A DNA stretch of 64,000 nt, taken from Bacillota bacterium (GTDB lineage Bacteria > Bacillota > Clostridia > Lachnospirales > Lachnospiraceae). The stretch lies in contig JAEYFP010000066.1 of assembly GCA_023402845.1 (NCBI GenBank), forward strand, positions 1-64,000. The letters are read 5' to 3'. The notes under the pieces are model-generated. The model was given only the letters and a program-made list of their open reading frames with translations, ran no database searches and had not been told where the DNA came from. Each line of letters opens with the position of its first letter. Positions within the stretch are counted from its first letter, which is position 1. Of this stretch, positions 40,875 to 50,447 are shown piece by piece. The translations under genes were made by a program, and so were the position numbers.

Positions 40875-43439
40875 ATGAAAATTATTGATAAAATATTTGG
40901 AACTCACAGTGAACGCGAGCTTAAGCTGATTGAGTCGCTCGTTGATAAGGTTGAGTCGCTTCGTCCCGATATGATGGCATTATCGGACGGCGCACTCAGG
41001 GATAAAACGAAGGAATTTAAAAAGCGATACGCCGACGGAGAAACTCTGGATGATCTGTTGCCGGAGGCTTTTGCAACAGTGAGGGAAGCAGCCAGGCGGG
41101 CACTCAATATGGAGCATTACCGCGTACAGATTATCGGAGGCATCATTCTGCATCAGGGACGTATTGCAGAAATGAAAACGGGAGAAGGAAAAACACTTGT
41201 TTCGACGCTGCCGGCTTATTTGAATGCGATTGCAGGGCGTGGTGTCCATATCGTAACGGTCAACGACTATCTGGCAAAGCGTGATGCCGAGTGGATGGGA
41301 CAGGTGCATGAATTTATCGGACTGACAGTCGGTGTGGTACTCAATGAAATGACTGCTGAGGAAAGAAGAACCGCTTACAATTGTGACATTACATATGTGA
41401 CAAATAATGAGCTGGGCTTCGATTATCTGCGTGACAATATGGTTATTTACAAGGAGCAGCTTGTGCTGCGCGATCTGGCATATGCGATTATCGATGAGGT
41501 CGACTCCGTGCTGATTGACGAGGCACGTACACCATTGATCATTTCCGGACAGAGCGGCAAGTCTACAAAGCTGTATGAGGTTTGCGATATTCTGGCGAGG
41601 CAGCTGAAGCGGGGCGAGGATGTCGAGGATTTGTCCAAAATGGATGCGATTATGGGTATCGAGCAAAAAGAGACCGGAGATTTCCTTGTTAATGAGAAAG
41701 ACAAATTTGTGACCCTGACGGCGGAGGGTGTGGAAAAGGTTGAGAAGTTTTTCCAGATCGAAAACCTCGCGGATCCGGAGAATATCGATGTCCAGAATAA
41801 TATGATCCTTGCGCTGCGTGCGCATAATCTGATGTTCCGGGATCAGGACTATGTTGTAAAGGATGATCAGGTGCTGATCGTCGATGAGTTTACGGGACGT
41901 ATTATGCCGGGGCGCCGCTATTCGGACGGTCTGCATCAGGCGATTGAAGCAAAGGAGCATGTTAAGGTTAAGCGCGAGAGCAAAACGCTTGCGACGATTA
42001 CGTTCCAGAACTTCTTTAATAAATTCGAGAAAAAATGCGGCATGACCGGTACGGCCCTGACGGAGGAAAAGGAATTTCGTGATATTTACGGCATGGACGT
42101 TATCGAAATCCCGACGAATCAGCCGATTGCGAGAGTGGATTTACAGGATGCCGTTTACAAGACCAAAAAAGAAAAATTGTCTGCAATTGTGGATGAGATC
42201 GAAAAGGCCCATGAGGGCGGACAGCCGATTCTTGTCGGTACAATCACAATTGAAGCTTCCGAGGAGCTGAGTGCAATGTTAAAGCGCCGGGGAATTCCTC
42301 ATAAGGTATTGAACGCAAAATTCCATGAACTCGAGGCGGAAATTGTCGCGGATGCAGGTATTCATGGTGCAGTGACAATCGCTACGAACATGGCAGGCCG
42401 TGGTACGGATATCAAGCTCGACGAGGAATCACGGACGGCGGGCGGGTTAAAGATTATCGGTACGGAGCGCCATGAATCAAGACGTATTGACAATCAGCTG
42501 AGAGGACGTTCCGGCCGTCAGGGAGATCCGGGTGAATCCCGCTTCTTTATTTCCCTGGAGGATGATTTGATGCGTCTGTTCGGCTCCGACAGGCTGATGG
42601 AGGTATTTAATACGCTGGGTGTGCCGGAAAATGAGCAGATCGAGCATAAGATGCTCACGGGTGCGATCGAAAAGGCACAGATGAAGATAGAAAACAATAA
42701 CTTCGGGATCAGAAAGAATCTGTTGGAGTATGACCAGGTCATGAACGAGCAGAGAGAGATCATTTATGCTGAAAGGCGACGTGTGCTGGACGGTGAAAGT
42801 ATGCGTGACGTGATCTTTAAGATGGCGACGGATTTTGTGGAAAATACGGTAGATATGTGTATTGGTGACGATGCAGATACGGACGAATGGGATATCCCGG
42901 AAATGAACCAGCATCTTTTGGCGACAGTGCCCGCGCAGGAAATCAAGACACCGGATGTCCGCGGTTTAAAGAAAAATGAATTAAAGCATAAATTAAAAGA
43001 AGAGGTTGTTAAGCTTTACGAAGCAAAAGAAGCAGAATTTCCGATGCCTGAGCAGCTCAGGGAGTTGGAGCGTGTTGTTTTGCTCAAATCGATCGATAAA
43101 AAATGGATGGATCATATCGACGATATGGAACAGCTTCGTCAGGGAATCGGCCTGCAGGCATACGGACAGCGTGATCCGCTCGTGGAGTATAAGATGACGG
43201 GCTATGATATGTTTAATTCGATGACAGACAGCATCAGTGAGGAAACGGTCCGCGTCCTGTTCCATATTCGCATCGAGCAGAAGGTGGAGCGTGAGGAAGT
43301 TGCAAAGGTGACAGGCACGAATAAGGACGAATCTCTTGGAAAGAAACCGCAGAAGCGGGAAACCGACAAGGTTTATCCGAATGATCCGTGTCCGTGCGGC
43401 AGCGGTAAGAAGTATAAGCAGTGCTGTGGCAGGAAGTAA
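40875..43439 (+). CDS. secA: Preprotein translocase ATPase
   Basis: 854 residues. Walker A is EMKTGEGKT at 99-107; the DEAD-type box is IIDEVDSVLIDEAR. The preprotein cross-linking domain, helicase motif GRGTDIKL, and C-terminal zinc-binding tail CPCGSGKKYKQCCGRK are all present, so the protein is complete and of the long form that can bind SecB-like partners or ribosomes. It drives protein export through SecYEG. ATG 40875 lies 6 nt after CAGGAGCG. prfB follows after 18 bp. Confidence 0.96.
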   Translation: MKIIDKIFGTHSERELKLIESLVDKVESLRPDMMALSDGALRDKTKEFKKRYADGETLDDLLPEAFATVREAARRALNMEHYRVQIIGGIILHQGRIAEMKTGEGKTLVSTLPAYLNAIAGRGVHIVTVNDYLAKRDAEWMGQVHEFIGLTVGVVLNEMTAEERRTAYNCDITYVTNNELGFDYLRDNMVIYKEQLVLRDLAYAIIDEVDSVLIDEARTPLIISGQSGKSTKLYEVCDILARQLKRGEDVEDLSKMDAIMGIEQKETGDFLVNEKDKFVTLTAEGVEKVEKFFQIENLADPENIDVQNNMILALRAHNLMFRDQDYVVKDDQVLIVDEFTGRIMPGRRYSDGLHQAIEAKEHVKVKRESKTLATITFQNFFNKFEKKCGMTGTALTEEKEFRDIYGMDVIEIPTNQPIARVDLQDAVYKTKKEKLSAIVDEIEKAHEGGQPILVGTITIEASEELSAMLKRRGIPHKVLNAKFHELEAEIVADAGIHGAVTIATNMAGRGTDIKLDEESRTAGGLKIIGTERHESRRIDNQLRGRSGRQGDPGESRFFISLEDDLMRLFGSDRLMEVFNTLGVPENEQIEHKMLTGAIEKAQMKIENNNFGIRKNLLEYDQVMNEQREIIYAERRRVLDGESMRDVIFKMATDFVENTVDMCIGDDADTDEWDIPEMNQHLLATVPAQEIKTPDVRGLKKNELKHKLKEEVVKLYEAKEAEFPMPEQLRELERVVLLKSIDKKWMDHIDDMEQLRQGIGLQAYGQRDPLVEYKMTGYDMFNSMTDSISEETVRVLFHIRIEQKVEREEVAKVTGTNKDESLGKKPQKRETDKVYPNDPCPCGSGKKYKQCCGRK

Positions 43440-43457
43440 CAGGATAGGAGAAATTGT

Positions 43458-44585
43458 GTGGTAGAATTAGATCAGGTCAAAACCGAGTTGCTGACATATG
43501 AAGAGCCGCTGAAGGAGGTCAAGGCTTCCCTTTCACTGGCGGATAAGGAGCAGCGTGTCGAGGAGCTGGAGCGTGAGATGGAGGCGTCCGGCTTTTGGGA
43601 TGATCCCGAGCGCTCTCAGAAATATGTGAAGGAGCTGAAAAATTTTAAGGATACGATTTCTCTTGTTTCCGGTCTGGAGCAGCAGTATGAGGACATCCGT
43701 ATGCTTTTGCAAATGGCCTATGAAGAAAACGATCCGGCACTCGTACCCGATATTCAGCAGGAGTTTCAGGAATTTAAAGAAACACTCGAAACGCTTCGGA
43801 TCGGCACCCTGCTTTCGGGAGAATATGATAAAAATAATGCGATTTTAAGGTTAAATGCCGGCGCAGGCGGCACGGAGAGCTGCGATTGGGCCGGGATGCT
43901 GTACCGGATGTATTCACGCTGGGCGGAAAAGAAGGGTTTTTCGGTCGAAGTGCTGGACTATCTGGATGGCGATGAAGCGGGAATTAAGTCTGTTACGTTT
44001 CAGGTGAACGGTGAAAACGCCTATGGATATTTGAAATCGGAAAAGGGAGTGCACAGGCTTGTGCGAATTTCTCCGTTCAACGCACAGGGAAAACGGCAGA
44101 CATCATTTGTTTCGCTGGACGTTATGCCGGATATCGAAGAGGATTTGGATATTGAGATCAACGACGATGATCTGCGTATTGATACGTACCGCAGCTCCGG
44201 TGCGGGCGGACAGCATATTAACAAAACATCGTCCGCGATCCGTATTACGCATCTGCCGACCGGTATTGTCGTGCAGTGCCAGAATGAGCGCTCACAGCAC
44301 ATGAACAAGGATAAGGCAATGCAGATGCTGAAAGCAAAGCTGTATCTGCTGAAGCAGGAGGAAAATGCGGAAAAGCTGTCCGACATCCGGGGAGATATTA
44401 AGGACATTGGATGGGGCAACCAGATTCGCTCCTATGTCATGCAGCCTTATACCCTCGTCAAGGATCATCGGACAAATACGGAGGTTGCACAGACGGACAG
44501 CGTTATGGACGGAAATATCGATCCATTTATCAATGCATATTTGAAATGGCTGAATACGGGCGGCGGTGCCCGTCAGCAGAATTAA
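43458..44585 (+). CDS. prfB: Peptide chain release factor 2, without frameshift site
   Basis: 375 residues from GTG, 7 nt after AGGAG. The stop-codon recognition tripeptide SPF (RISPFNAQG) and the peptidyl-hydrolysis motif GGQ (SSGAGGQHINKTSS) are present. It releases peptides at UGA and UAA. Most bacterial prfB genes carry an in-frame UGA near codon 25 that forces +1 frameshifting; here the matching place reads CTT TCA CTG in one continuous frame, so the autoregulatory shift is absent. It is co-transcribed with secA, as in many Firmicutes, and ended by the hairpin at 44605. Confidence 0.96.
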   Translation: MVELDQVKTELLTYEEPLKEVKASLSLADKEQRVEELEREMEASGFWDDPERSQKYVKELKNFKDTISLVSGLEQQYEDIRMLLQMAYEENDPALVPDIQQEFQEFKETLETLRIGTLLSGEYDKNNAILRLNAGAGGTESCDWAGMLYRMYSRWAEKKGFSVEVLDYLDGDEAGIKSVTFQVNGENAYGYLKSEKGVHRLVRISPFNAQGKRQTSFVSLDVMPDIEEDLDIEINDDDLRIDTYRSSGAGGQHINKTSSAIRITHLPTGIVVQCQNERSQHMNKDKAMQMLKAKLYLLKQEENAEKLSDIRGDIKDIGWGNQIRSYVMQPYTLVKDHRTNTEVAQTDSVMDGNIDPFINAYLKWLNTGGGARQQN

Positions 44586-44604
44586 CAGGAAAACAGGCAG
44601 AAAT

Positions 44605-44658
44605 AATACATGTTATGGTTACTTTGGCAAAAAGAAATCATAGCATGTATTTTTTTAT
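44605..44658 (+). terminator. Intrinsic terminator of secA-prfB
   Basis: Stem AATACATGTTATG / CATAGCATGTATT with a loop of about 20 nt, followed by TTTTTT. Confidence 0.8.
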
Positions 44659-44774
44659 AGAACCACTTGCTTTTTTATGCGCATTATGTTACGATATCTC
44701 TCAGCGAAAGACATGTGTACGCAGCGTGAGTACAATCAAAAACAAGTGTGTACCACATGGAGACAGGTGATGAT

Positions 44775-45218
44775 ATGACAGAGACAAGCGCGTATTATAT
44801 CGTGAAGCAGAAGGCGCTTCCCGAAGTGCTTTTAAAGGTAGTCGAGGCAAAGACGATGCTGGACTCCGAGCAGGCAATGACGGTGCAGGAAGCCACGGAG
44901 CGTGTCGGAATCAGCAGAAGTTCCTTTTATAAGTATAAGGACGATATTTTTCAATTTCATGATAACACGCAGGGAAAGACGATCACACTGACATTCCAAA
45001 TGGATGATAAGCCGGGATTGCTTGCGGATCTGCTGAAAATTATCGCGTCGTACGGCGCGAATATTTTAACGATTCATCAGAGTATCCCCATCAACGCCGT
45101 TGCATCTTTGAGTATCAGCGTACAGGTGTTGCCGACGACAGGCGATGTTTCTAAAATGATCGAGAGTATGGAGCAGCAGGCAGGCGTCCATCACGTAAAG
45201 ATACTTGCAAAGGAATAG
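44775..45218 (+). CDS. ACT domain-containing protein (UPF0735, PheB-like)
   Basis: 147 residues. An N-terminal helical part with an HTH-like segment (ATERVGISRSSFYKYKDDIF) precedes a C-terminal ACT domain (residues ~72-147; MDDKPGLLADLLKIIASYGANILTI). The family name comes from Bacillus PheB. It is followed 28 bp later by hom, so it may sense an amino acid and adjust the aspartate pathway; that role is inference. The start follows ACAGGTGATGAT. Confidence 0.9.
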   Translation: MTETSAYYIVKQKALPEVLLKVVEAKTMLDSEQAMTVQEATERVGISRSSFYKYKDDIFQFHDNTQGKTITLTFQMDDKPGLLADLLKIIASYGANILTIHQSIPINAVASLSISVQVLPTTGDVSKMIESMEQQAGVHHVKILAKE

Positions 45219-45246
45219 AGAAAAAGAAAGAGAAAGAGGTAGGAAC

Positions 45247-46464
45247 ATGGTAAATATTGCGGTGCTAGGATATGGTACGGTCGGTTCGGGAGTTGCGGAA
45301 GTAATCCGCACAAATCAGGACAGCATTAATAAGAAGGCGGGAAATGAGATCAACATCAAATATGTCCTTGATTTAAGAGAATTTCCGGGTGATCCCGTGC
45401 AGGATATTCTCGTTCATGATTTTGACACAATCTTAAATGATCCTGAAGTGAAGATCGTCGTGGAAGTCATGGGGGGTGTGGAACCGGCATACACATTTGT
45501 CAAAAAATCGCTGCTCGCGGGCAAGAGCGTCTGTACCTCCAACAAGGAGCTTGTTGCAAAGCACGGTCCGGAGCTGCTGCAGATCGCACGAGACGAAAAT
45601 ATTAATTTTTTGTTTGAAGCGAGCGTCGGCGGAGGCATTCCGATTATCCGCCCTTTGAATTCCTCGCTGACCGCGGATGAAATTCGTGAAATTACCGGTA
45701 TTTTAAACGGAACGACCAACTATATTATGAGCAAGATGTCGGATGAGGGCTGGGAATTTGAAGATGCCTTAAAGAAGGCACAGGAGCTTGGCTACGCGGA
45801 GCGCAACCCCGAGGCCGATGTGGAAGGCTATGATGCCTGCCGCAAAATTGCGATTCTATCGTCACTTGCTTTTGGCAATCATGTTGATTTTGAAGATATT
45901 TATACGGAAGGCATCACAAAAATTACGGCGAAGGATATCGCCTATGCGAAAAAGCTCGACCGCGCGGTGAAGCTGCTGGCTTCCAGCAAGCGCGAGGGAG
46001 ACAATTTTTATGCGATGGTCGCACCGTTTCTGCTTCCGAAATCACACCCGCTGTTCAGCGTAAACGGCGTGTTTAATGCGATTTTCGTAAATGGAAATGT
46101 GCTTGGGGATGTAATGTTTTACGGAAGCGGTGCAGGAAAGCTGCCGACTGCCAGCGCGGTCGTGTCGGATGTTGTCGATGCGACAAAGCATTTAAATAAA
46201 AATATTATGTCATTTTGGAGCAGCAGGAAGCTGGAATTGACAAGCGTAGAAAACGCGGTTAGAAGCTTCTTTGTAAGGATCAGCGGAACACCCGAACAAC
46301 GCCTTTTAGAGGTGGAAGGGATTTTTGGAAAGGTAGAGCCTCTCGTACTTGAGGGAGATTCGGAGGAATTCGGGTTTGTGACGGAAAAAATGAGTGAGAA
46401 GGCATTCTCACAGGCGCTCGGAAAGCTTGACGGAGTGATTGGAAGGATTCGTTTGGAGGGCTGA
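45247..46464 (+). CDS. hom: Homoserine dehydrogenase
   Basis: 405 residues. The N-terminal NAD(P) motif is GYGTVGSGVAEV. The catalytic part contains SVGGGIPIIRPLN, GILNGTTNYIMSKM and GYAERNPEADVEGYDA. A C-terminal ACT domain starts near residue 330 (FFVRISGTPEQRLLEVEG), the usual site of threonine feedback. It reduces aspartate semialdehyde to homoserine. The start follows AGAGGTAGG. The next gene is a PGM-like probable homoserine kinase and then aspartokinase, forming a threonine/methionine branch cluster. Confidence 0.95.
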   Translation: MVNIAVLGYGTVGSGVAEVIRTNQDSINKKAGNEINIKYVLDLREFPGDPVQDILVHDFDTILNDPEVKIVVEVMGGVEPAYTFVKKSLLAGKSVCTSNKELVAKHGPELLQIARDENINFLFEASVGGGIPIIRPLNSSLTADEIREITGILNGTTNYIMSKMSDEGWEFEDALKKAQELGYAERNPEADVEGYDACRKIAILSSLAFGNHVDFEDIYTEGITKITAKDIAYAKKLDRAVKLLASSKREGDNFYAMVAPFLLPKSHPLFSVNGVFNAIFVNGNVLGDVMFYGSGAGKLPTASAVVSDVVDATKHLNKNIMSFWSSRKLELTSVENAVRSFFVRISGTPEQRLLEVEGIFGKVEPLVLEGDSEEFGFVTEKMSEKAFSQALGKLDGVIGRIRLEG

Positions 46465-46510
46465 GCTGTTAGAGAACTACTATCAAAAAATCAGGAAGAG
46501 GATGAAGAAG

Positions 46511-47713
46511 ATGAAATATATCATTGTACTGGGCGACGGTATGGCAGATGAGCCGCTTGCAGAGCTTGGAAACAAAACACCGCTTGACTACGCGAATACA
46601 CCGGCGCTCGACGCACTTTCAAAGCTGTCCGAGCTGGGGATGGCTCATACGATACCCGAGGGCATGAAGCCGGGTTCGGATACGGCCAATTTGGCAGTAC
46701 TGGGCTATGACCCGAAAAAATATTATTCAGGACGCTCTCCGCTTGAAGCATTGAGCATCGGTGCGCCGATGAAGGATACAGATATTGCGCTGCGCTGCAA
46801 CATTGTGACGATTTCCGATGAGGAGCCTGTTTTTGAAGAAAAGACGATTATCGATCACAGCTCAGGAGAAATCAGCACGGAGGATGCGGCGGTTCTGCTC
46901 AATGAGGTAAGGAAGGTATTGGAAAATGAAACTTACCGATTTTATGTCGGAACGAGTTACCGTCATTGTCTGATTTGGGATCACGGAAGTGTCATAGAGC
47001 TGACGCAGCCGCATGATGTGCTGACACAGAAAATCGGACAGTATCTGCCGAAGGATGCGCAGTTGAATGCGATGATGAGAAAAAGCTATGAAATTTTGAA
47101 GGATCATCCGATCAATATCGAACGAAAAAAACAAGGATTAAATCCGGCCAATTGCTGTTGGTTCTGGGGTGCAGGTACAAAGCCGCTGCTTTCTTCTTTT
47201 GAAGAGAAAAATCATAAAAGAGGAGTTATGATTTCCGCAGTGGATCTGTTAAAGGGAATCGCGATCGGCGCCGGCATGGAGGTACTTCATGTGGAGGGAG
47301 CAAACGGAGGACTGCATACGAACTACGAGGGAAAAGCAGACGCAGCCGTACAGGCTCTCTTAAAGGATGGATTTGATTTTGCCTATATCCACGTGGAAGC
47401 TCCGGATGAAATGGGACATCAGGGCAGTATAGAAAAAAAAGTGCAGGCAATTGAGTATCTGGATGAGCGGGTCATCAGGCGCGTCAGAGAGCAGATGGAT
47501 GCTTCCGGCGCGGATTACCGTCTGCTTATCATGCCGGACCATCCGACACCGATCAGGCTCAGAACCCACACGTCCAATCCGGTTCCTTATCTGCTATACG
47601 ACAGTACGGCACCTCTGACAAAGAGCTGGAATTATAACGAGGCAGAAGCAGAACAGTCAGGAAATGATGTGCCGCAGGGCTATCGTCTGATTGATCATCT
47701 GTTTGAGAATTGA
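46511..47713 (+). CDS. Cofactor-independent phosphoglycerate mutase-like protein, probable homoserine kinase
   Basis: 400 residues of the archaeal-type ApgM group in the alkaline phosphatase superfamily. Metal ligands are visible in VLGDGMAD, SDTANLAVLGYDP (nucleophile Ser), EAPDEMGHQG and MPDHPTP. The family's closest branch is annotated as 'proposed homoserine kinase' because it replaces thrB between hom and lysC in many Clostridia, exactly the position seen here. No GHMP-type thrB lies in the window. Both readings (glycolytic mutase or homoserine kinase) are possible; the context favours the kinase. ATG 46511 is preferred, about 9 nt after GGAAGAGG. Confidence 0.88.
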   Translation: MKYIIVLGDGMADEPLAELGNKTPLDYANTPALDALSKLSELGMAHTIPEGMKPGSDTANLAVLGYDPKKYYSGRSPLEALSIGAPMKDTDIALRCNIVTISDEEPVFEEKTIIDHSSGEISTEDAAVLLNEVRKVLENETYRFYVGTSYRHCLIWDHGSVIELTQPHDVLTQKIGQYLPKDAQLNAMMRKSYEILKDHPINIERKKQGLNPANCCWFWGAGTKPLLSSFEEKNHKRGVMISAVDLLKGIAIGAGMEVLHVEGANGGLHTNYEGKADAAVQALLKDGFDFAYIHVEAPDEMGHQGSIEKKVQAIEYLDERVIRRVREQMDASGADYRLLIMPDHPTPIRLRTHTSNPVPYLLYDSTAPLTKSWNYNEAEAEQSGNDVPQGYRLIDHLFEN

Positions 47714-47740
47714 TTTTAATAAGGAAATGAGGAGGCAACT

Positions 47741-48949
47741 ATGCTGGTAGTAAAAAAATTCGGAGGTACATCCGTAGCAAATAAAGAAAGAATCATGAAT
47801 GTGGCCAATCGCTGCATCAGGGATTACAAGGAAGGGAAAGATGTCGTTGTCGTGCTTTCTGCGATGGGAAAACAGACGGATGTTCTGATTGAGATGGCAA
47901 AGGAGATCAACCCGGCTCCGTCCAGAAGAGAAATGGATATGCTTTTGACAACAGGTGAGCAGACCTCGGTCGCCCTGATGGCGATGGCGATGGACTGCCT
48001 TGGTGTGGCGGCAGTATCGCTGAACGCCTATCAGGTGGCAATGCATACGACGAGCGCGTATAGCAATGCAAGGTTAAAAAGGATCGATACGGAGCGGATC
48101 CGCCATGAACTGGACCAGAGAAAAATTGTTATCGTGACCGGCTTCCAGGGTGTCAATAAATATGATGATTATACGACACTCGGACGCGGCGGCTCAGATA
48201 CAACGGCGGTCGCACTTGCGGCAGCGCTTCATGCGGATTCGTGTGAAATCTTTACGGATGTGGACGGCGTTTACACGGCGGATCCGCGCATCGTGAAGAA
48301 TGCGCGTAAGATGAAGGAAATTACCTATGATGAGATGCTGGATTTGGCGACACTCGGAGCAGGCGTTTTACACAACCGCTCTGTGGAGCTTGCAAAGAAA
48401 TACGGGGTGCAGTTAGTAGTACGTTCAAGTTTGTCAGAAGCAGAAGGAACAGTTGTTAAGGAGGATGTAAAAGTGGAAAGAATGTTAGTGAGCGGTGTTG
48501 CAGCCGATAAAAATGTAACAAGAATTTCAGTAGTGGGACTTGATGATAAACCGGGTGTTGCGTTTCGAATGTTTGATGCGCTTGCAAGAGCAAATATCAA
48601 TGTCGATATGATCCTGCAATCTATCGGACGAGACAATTCCAAGGATATTACGTTTACCATTCCGCGTGATATGACCGACGAAGCGATGAAGGTACTCGAG
48701 GAGAAAAAGGATGTTCTCGGCGCACAGGCTGTCAAGTGCAGCACGGATGTGGCAAAGGTATCGGTAGTCGGTGCAGGGATGATGTCTAACCCCGGCGTTG
48801 CAGCAAAGATGTTCGAATGTCTTTACAATGCAAACATCAATATTAATATGATCTCCACCTCAGAAATCAGGGTGACGGTTCTGATCGATGAAAAGGAAGT
48901 TGAGAAAGCGATGAATGCTGTCCATGATATTTTCGGCTTGGAGGATTAA
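47741..48949 (+). CDS. lysC: Aspartate kinase
   Basis: 402 residues. The N-terminal kinase motif is VVKKFGGTSVANKERI; FTDVDGVYTADPRIV and TLGRGGSDTTAVALAAAL mark the aspartate site. Two ACT domains lie at about 265-330 and 345-402 (VVGAGMMSNPGVAAKMFE), the binding sites for lysine and/or threonine feedback. It makes aspartyl phosphate, the first step to Lys, Thr and Met. AATGAGGAGGCAACT precedes the ATG. Last gene of the cluster. Confidence 0.95.
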   Translation: MLVVKKFGGTSVANKERIMNVANRCIRDYKEGKDVVVVLSAMGKQTDVLIEMAKEINPAPSRREMDMLLTTGEQTSVALMAMAMDCLGVAAVSLNAYQVAMHTTSAYSNARLKRIDTERIRHELDQRKIVIVTGFQGVNKYDDYTTLGRGGSDTTAVALAAALHADSCEIFTDVDGVYTADPRIVKNARKMKEITYDEMLDLATLGAGVLHNRSVELAKKYGVQLVVRSSLSEAEGTVVKEDVKVERMLVSGVAADKNVTRISVVGLDDKPGVAFRMFDALARANINVDMILQSIGRDNSKDITFTIPRDMTDEAMKVLEEKKDVLGAQAVKCSTDVAKVSVVGAGMMSNPGVAAKMFECLYNANININMISTSEIRVTVLIDEKEVEKAMNAVHDIFGLED

Positions 48950-48961
48950 AAATCGAACGGA

Positions 48962-48973
48962 GTGAACAGTAAT
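48962..48973 (+). repeat. Solo end of repeat element R2
   Basis: GTGAACAGTAAT, preceded by CGGA, matches the right end of R2 copy C exactly and has the same leftward context as near copy A (CGGAGTGAACAG). The rest of the element is missing, so this looks like a remnant. Confidence 0.45.
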
Positions 48974-48980
48974 GCTTGGA

Positions 48981-49021
48981 AAACAGCAGTATGTATTTTT
49001 GTATACTGCTGTTTGTTTTTT
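48981..49021 (+). terminator. Intrinsic terminator after lysC
   Basis: Stem AAACAGCAGTAT / ATACTGCTGTTT with a 10-nt loop, then a T-rich tail. Confidence 0.88.
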
Positions 49022-49079
49022 GCGTATAATTATGGTATACTTTTCAAAATGGGCAGGGCATCCCAGGAAAGGCAGATAA

Positions 49080-49532
49080 ATGGACGAAAATCAATTTTAT
49101 AATCAAAATATGCCGGAGAACAGCGAGGCGCAAACAAAGTCAAGGGCAGCAGAGGGACTGGCCAAGGCGTCAATGGTTCTGGGTATCCTGTCGATAGCGG
49201 GAGCATTTTGCTGTATGCCGTTTGTATTCAGCGGGATCGGAATCACACTTGCGATTCTTTCAAAGGGTGCGTCAAGCTATTACTCCAGACATGCCAGAAC
49301 AGGCTTGATTTGCTCTATTATCGGGCTTGTGACCTCGTTTGTTCTGACGGTTTTTATTATCGTGGTAGAAATTGTCATGCTGTTTTCCATGGCGGGTTCG
49401 GACGGTGACTTTTGGCAGAAAATCAGAAGTCAGTACGAACAGCAATATGAGGAAATGTATGGACAGGAGCTGCCTGAGGAAGTAGAAGATCTTTTTGACG
49501 GGCTGGAAGACGGCTTTCAGAATGAATTTTAG
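49080..49532 (+). CDS. DUF4190-like membrane protein
   Basis: 150 residues. A polar N-terminus (Asn/Gln-rich, ~30 residues) precedes two hydrophobic regions, ~34-62 (ASMVLGILSIAGAFCC and following) and ~78-105. An acidic C-terminal tail (EEMYGQELPEEVEDLFDG) ends the protein. The pattern of ASMVLGILS, a glycine-rich first helix pair and GLICSIIGL is that of DUF4190 proteins. The function is unknown. CCAGGAAAGGCAG lies upstream. Confidence 0.72.
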   Translation: MDENQFYNQNMPENSEAQTKSRAAEGLAKASMVLGILSIAGAFCCMPFVFSGIGITLAILSKGASSYYSRHARTGLICSIIGLVTSFVLTVFIIVVEIVMLFSMAGSDGDFWQKIRSQYEQQYEEMYGQELPEEVEDLFDGLEDGFQNEF

Positions 49533-49585
49533 CAGTCAATATTGCTGTTATGTGCCGAATGCATCAATATAATGGGGAGAAGAAA

Positions 49586-50425
49586 ATGAAAAAGCGGAAA
49601 ACATCATCGCAATTAAAATCGATGGCAAAGGAACAGTTACTCGGCAATTATGGTGTGGCAGCAGGCGCCTTTGCTATTTTATATGGAATTATTCTTGCTG
49701 TCATGATTCTCGTATATACGGCAATATTTACGACCATCATTGCAGGAATGCTGGAGACCGGAGCGTCTGCCGCTGCAGACGAATCTATGATTTTGACGAA
49801 TGGATTTACATCTCCATTGTACTATGTGGCGGTTTATGCGATTACCGCTGTGTTGAGCGCCTTGATGGGTACGCTGTTCGTCGGCTTCAGCAATGTCTGC
49901 CTGAAGATTGCACGCGGGCAGAGGCCCCGGATCTCAGACCTGTTTTATTGTTATTCCCATCATCCTGATAAAGTGATTATCATTTATCTGATCATGTATG
50001 CAGTCAGTTTAGTACTTATGATTCCAGCGGAATTAACGAGCTACTTTACGTTTGATAACGGCGGATATACGGGAATGTCCTTTTTGCTCTGGTCGGTTTT
50101 ATATATTGTCGGACTGGTGCTTTCTGTGATATTCAGTATGATGGTATCTCAGGTCTGCTTTTTGTATCTGGACGATTCGCAGACGTCCTCTATTGACTTT
50201 TTCAAGCAAAGCGTGGAACTTATGAAGGGAAATAAGGGACGGTTGTTTTATATAACGCTGAGCCTGTTTGGGTGGTACCTGCTTGTGCTTGTTTCATGCG
50301 GGATTGCCGCGTTTTGGGTGATGCCCTATCAAAACGTTATATTAGCTGATTTTTACCGCGATCTAAAGGGCGAATTTGAAGAGCCGCAAAATAAAATAGA
50401 ACCGGAAGTAGACTATAGAATATAA
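49586..50425 (+). CDS. DUF975 family membrane protein
   Basis: 279 residues. It begins MKKRKTSSQLKSMAKEQLLGNYG, the DUF975 signature, with about six membrane helices and the conserved GFSNVCLKIARGQRP and FFKQSVELMKGNKGRLFYI. The function is unknown. The start follows GGGGAGAAGAAA; an earlier in-frame ATG is weaker. It is probably co-transcribed with the preceding membrane protein (53-bp gap) and tex (22-bp gap). Confidence 0.85.
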   Translation: MKKRKTSSQLKSMAKEQLLGNYGVAAGAFAILYGIILAVMILVYTAIFTTIIAGMLETGASAAADESMILTNGFTSPLYYVAVYAITAVLSALMGTLFVGFSNVCLKIARGQRPRISDLFYCYSHHPDKVIIIYLIMYAVSLVLMIPAELTSYFTFDNGGYTGMSFLLWSVLYIVGLVLSVIFSMMVSQVCFLYLDDSQTSSIDFFKQSVELMKGNKGRLFYITLSLFGWYLLVLVSCGIAAFWVMPYQNVILADFYRDLKGEFEEPQNKIEPEVDYRI

Positions 50426-50447
50426 AAAGGAACAGGATTAGGAAAGA

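Noticed and set aside
40980..41960. Long minus-strand frame (326 codons) inside secA
   Set aside because: Shadow frame of secA with no family resemblance.
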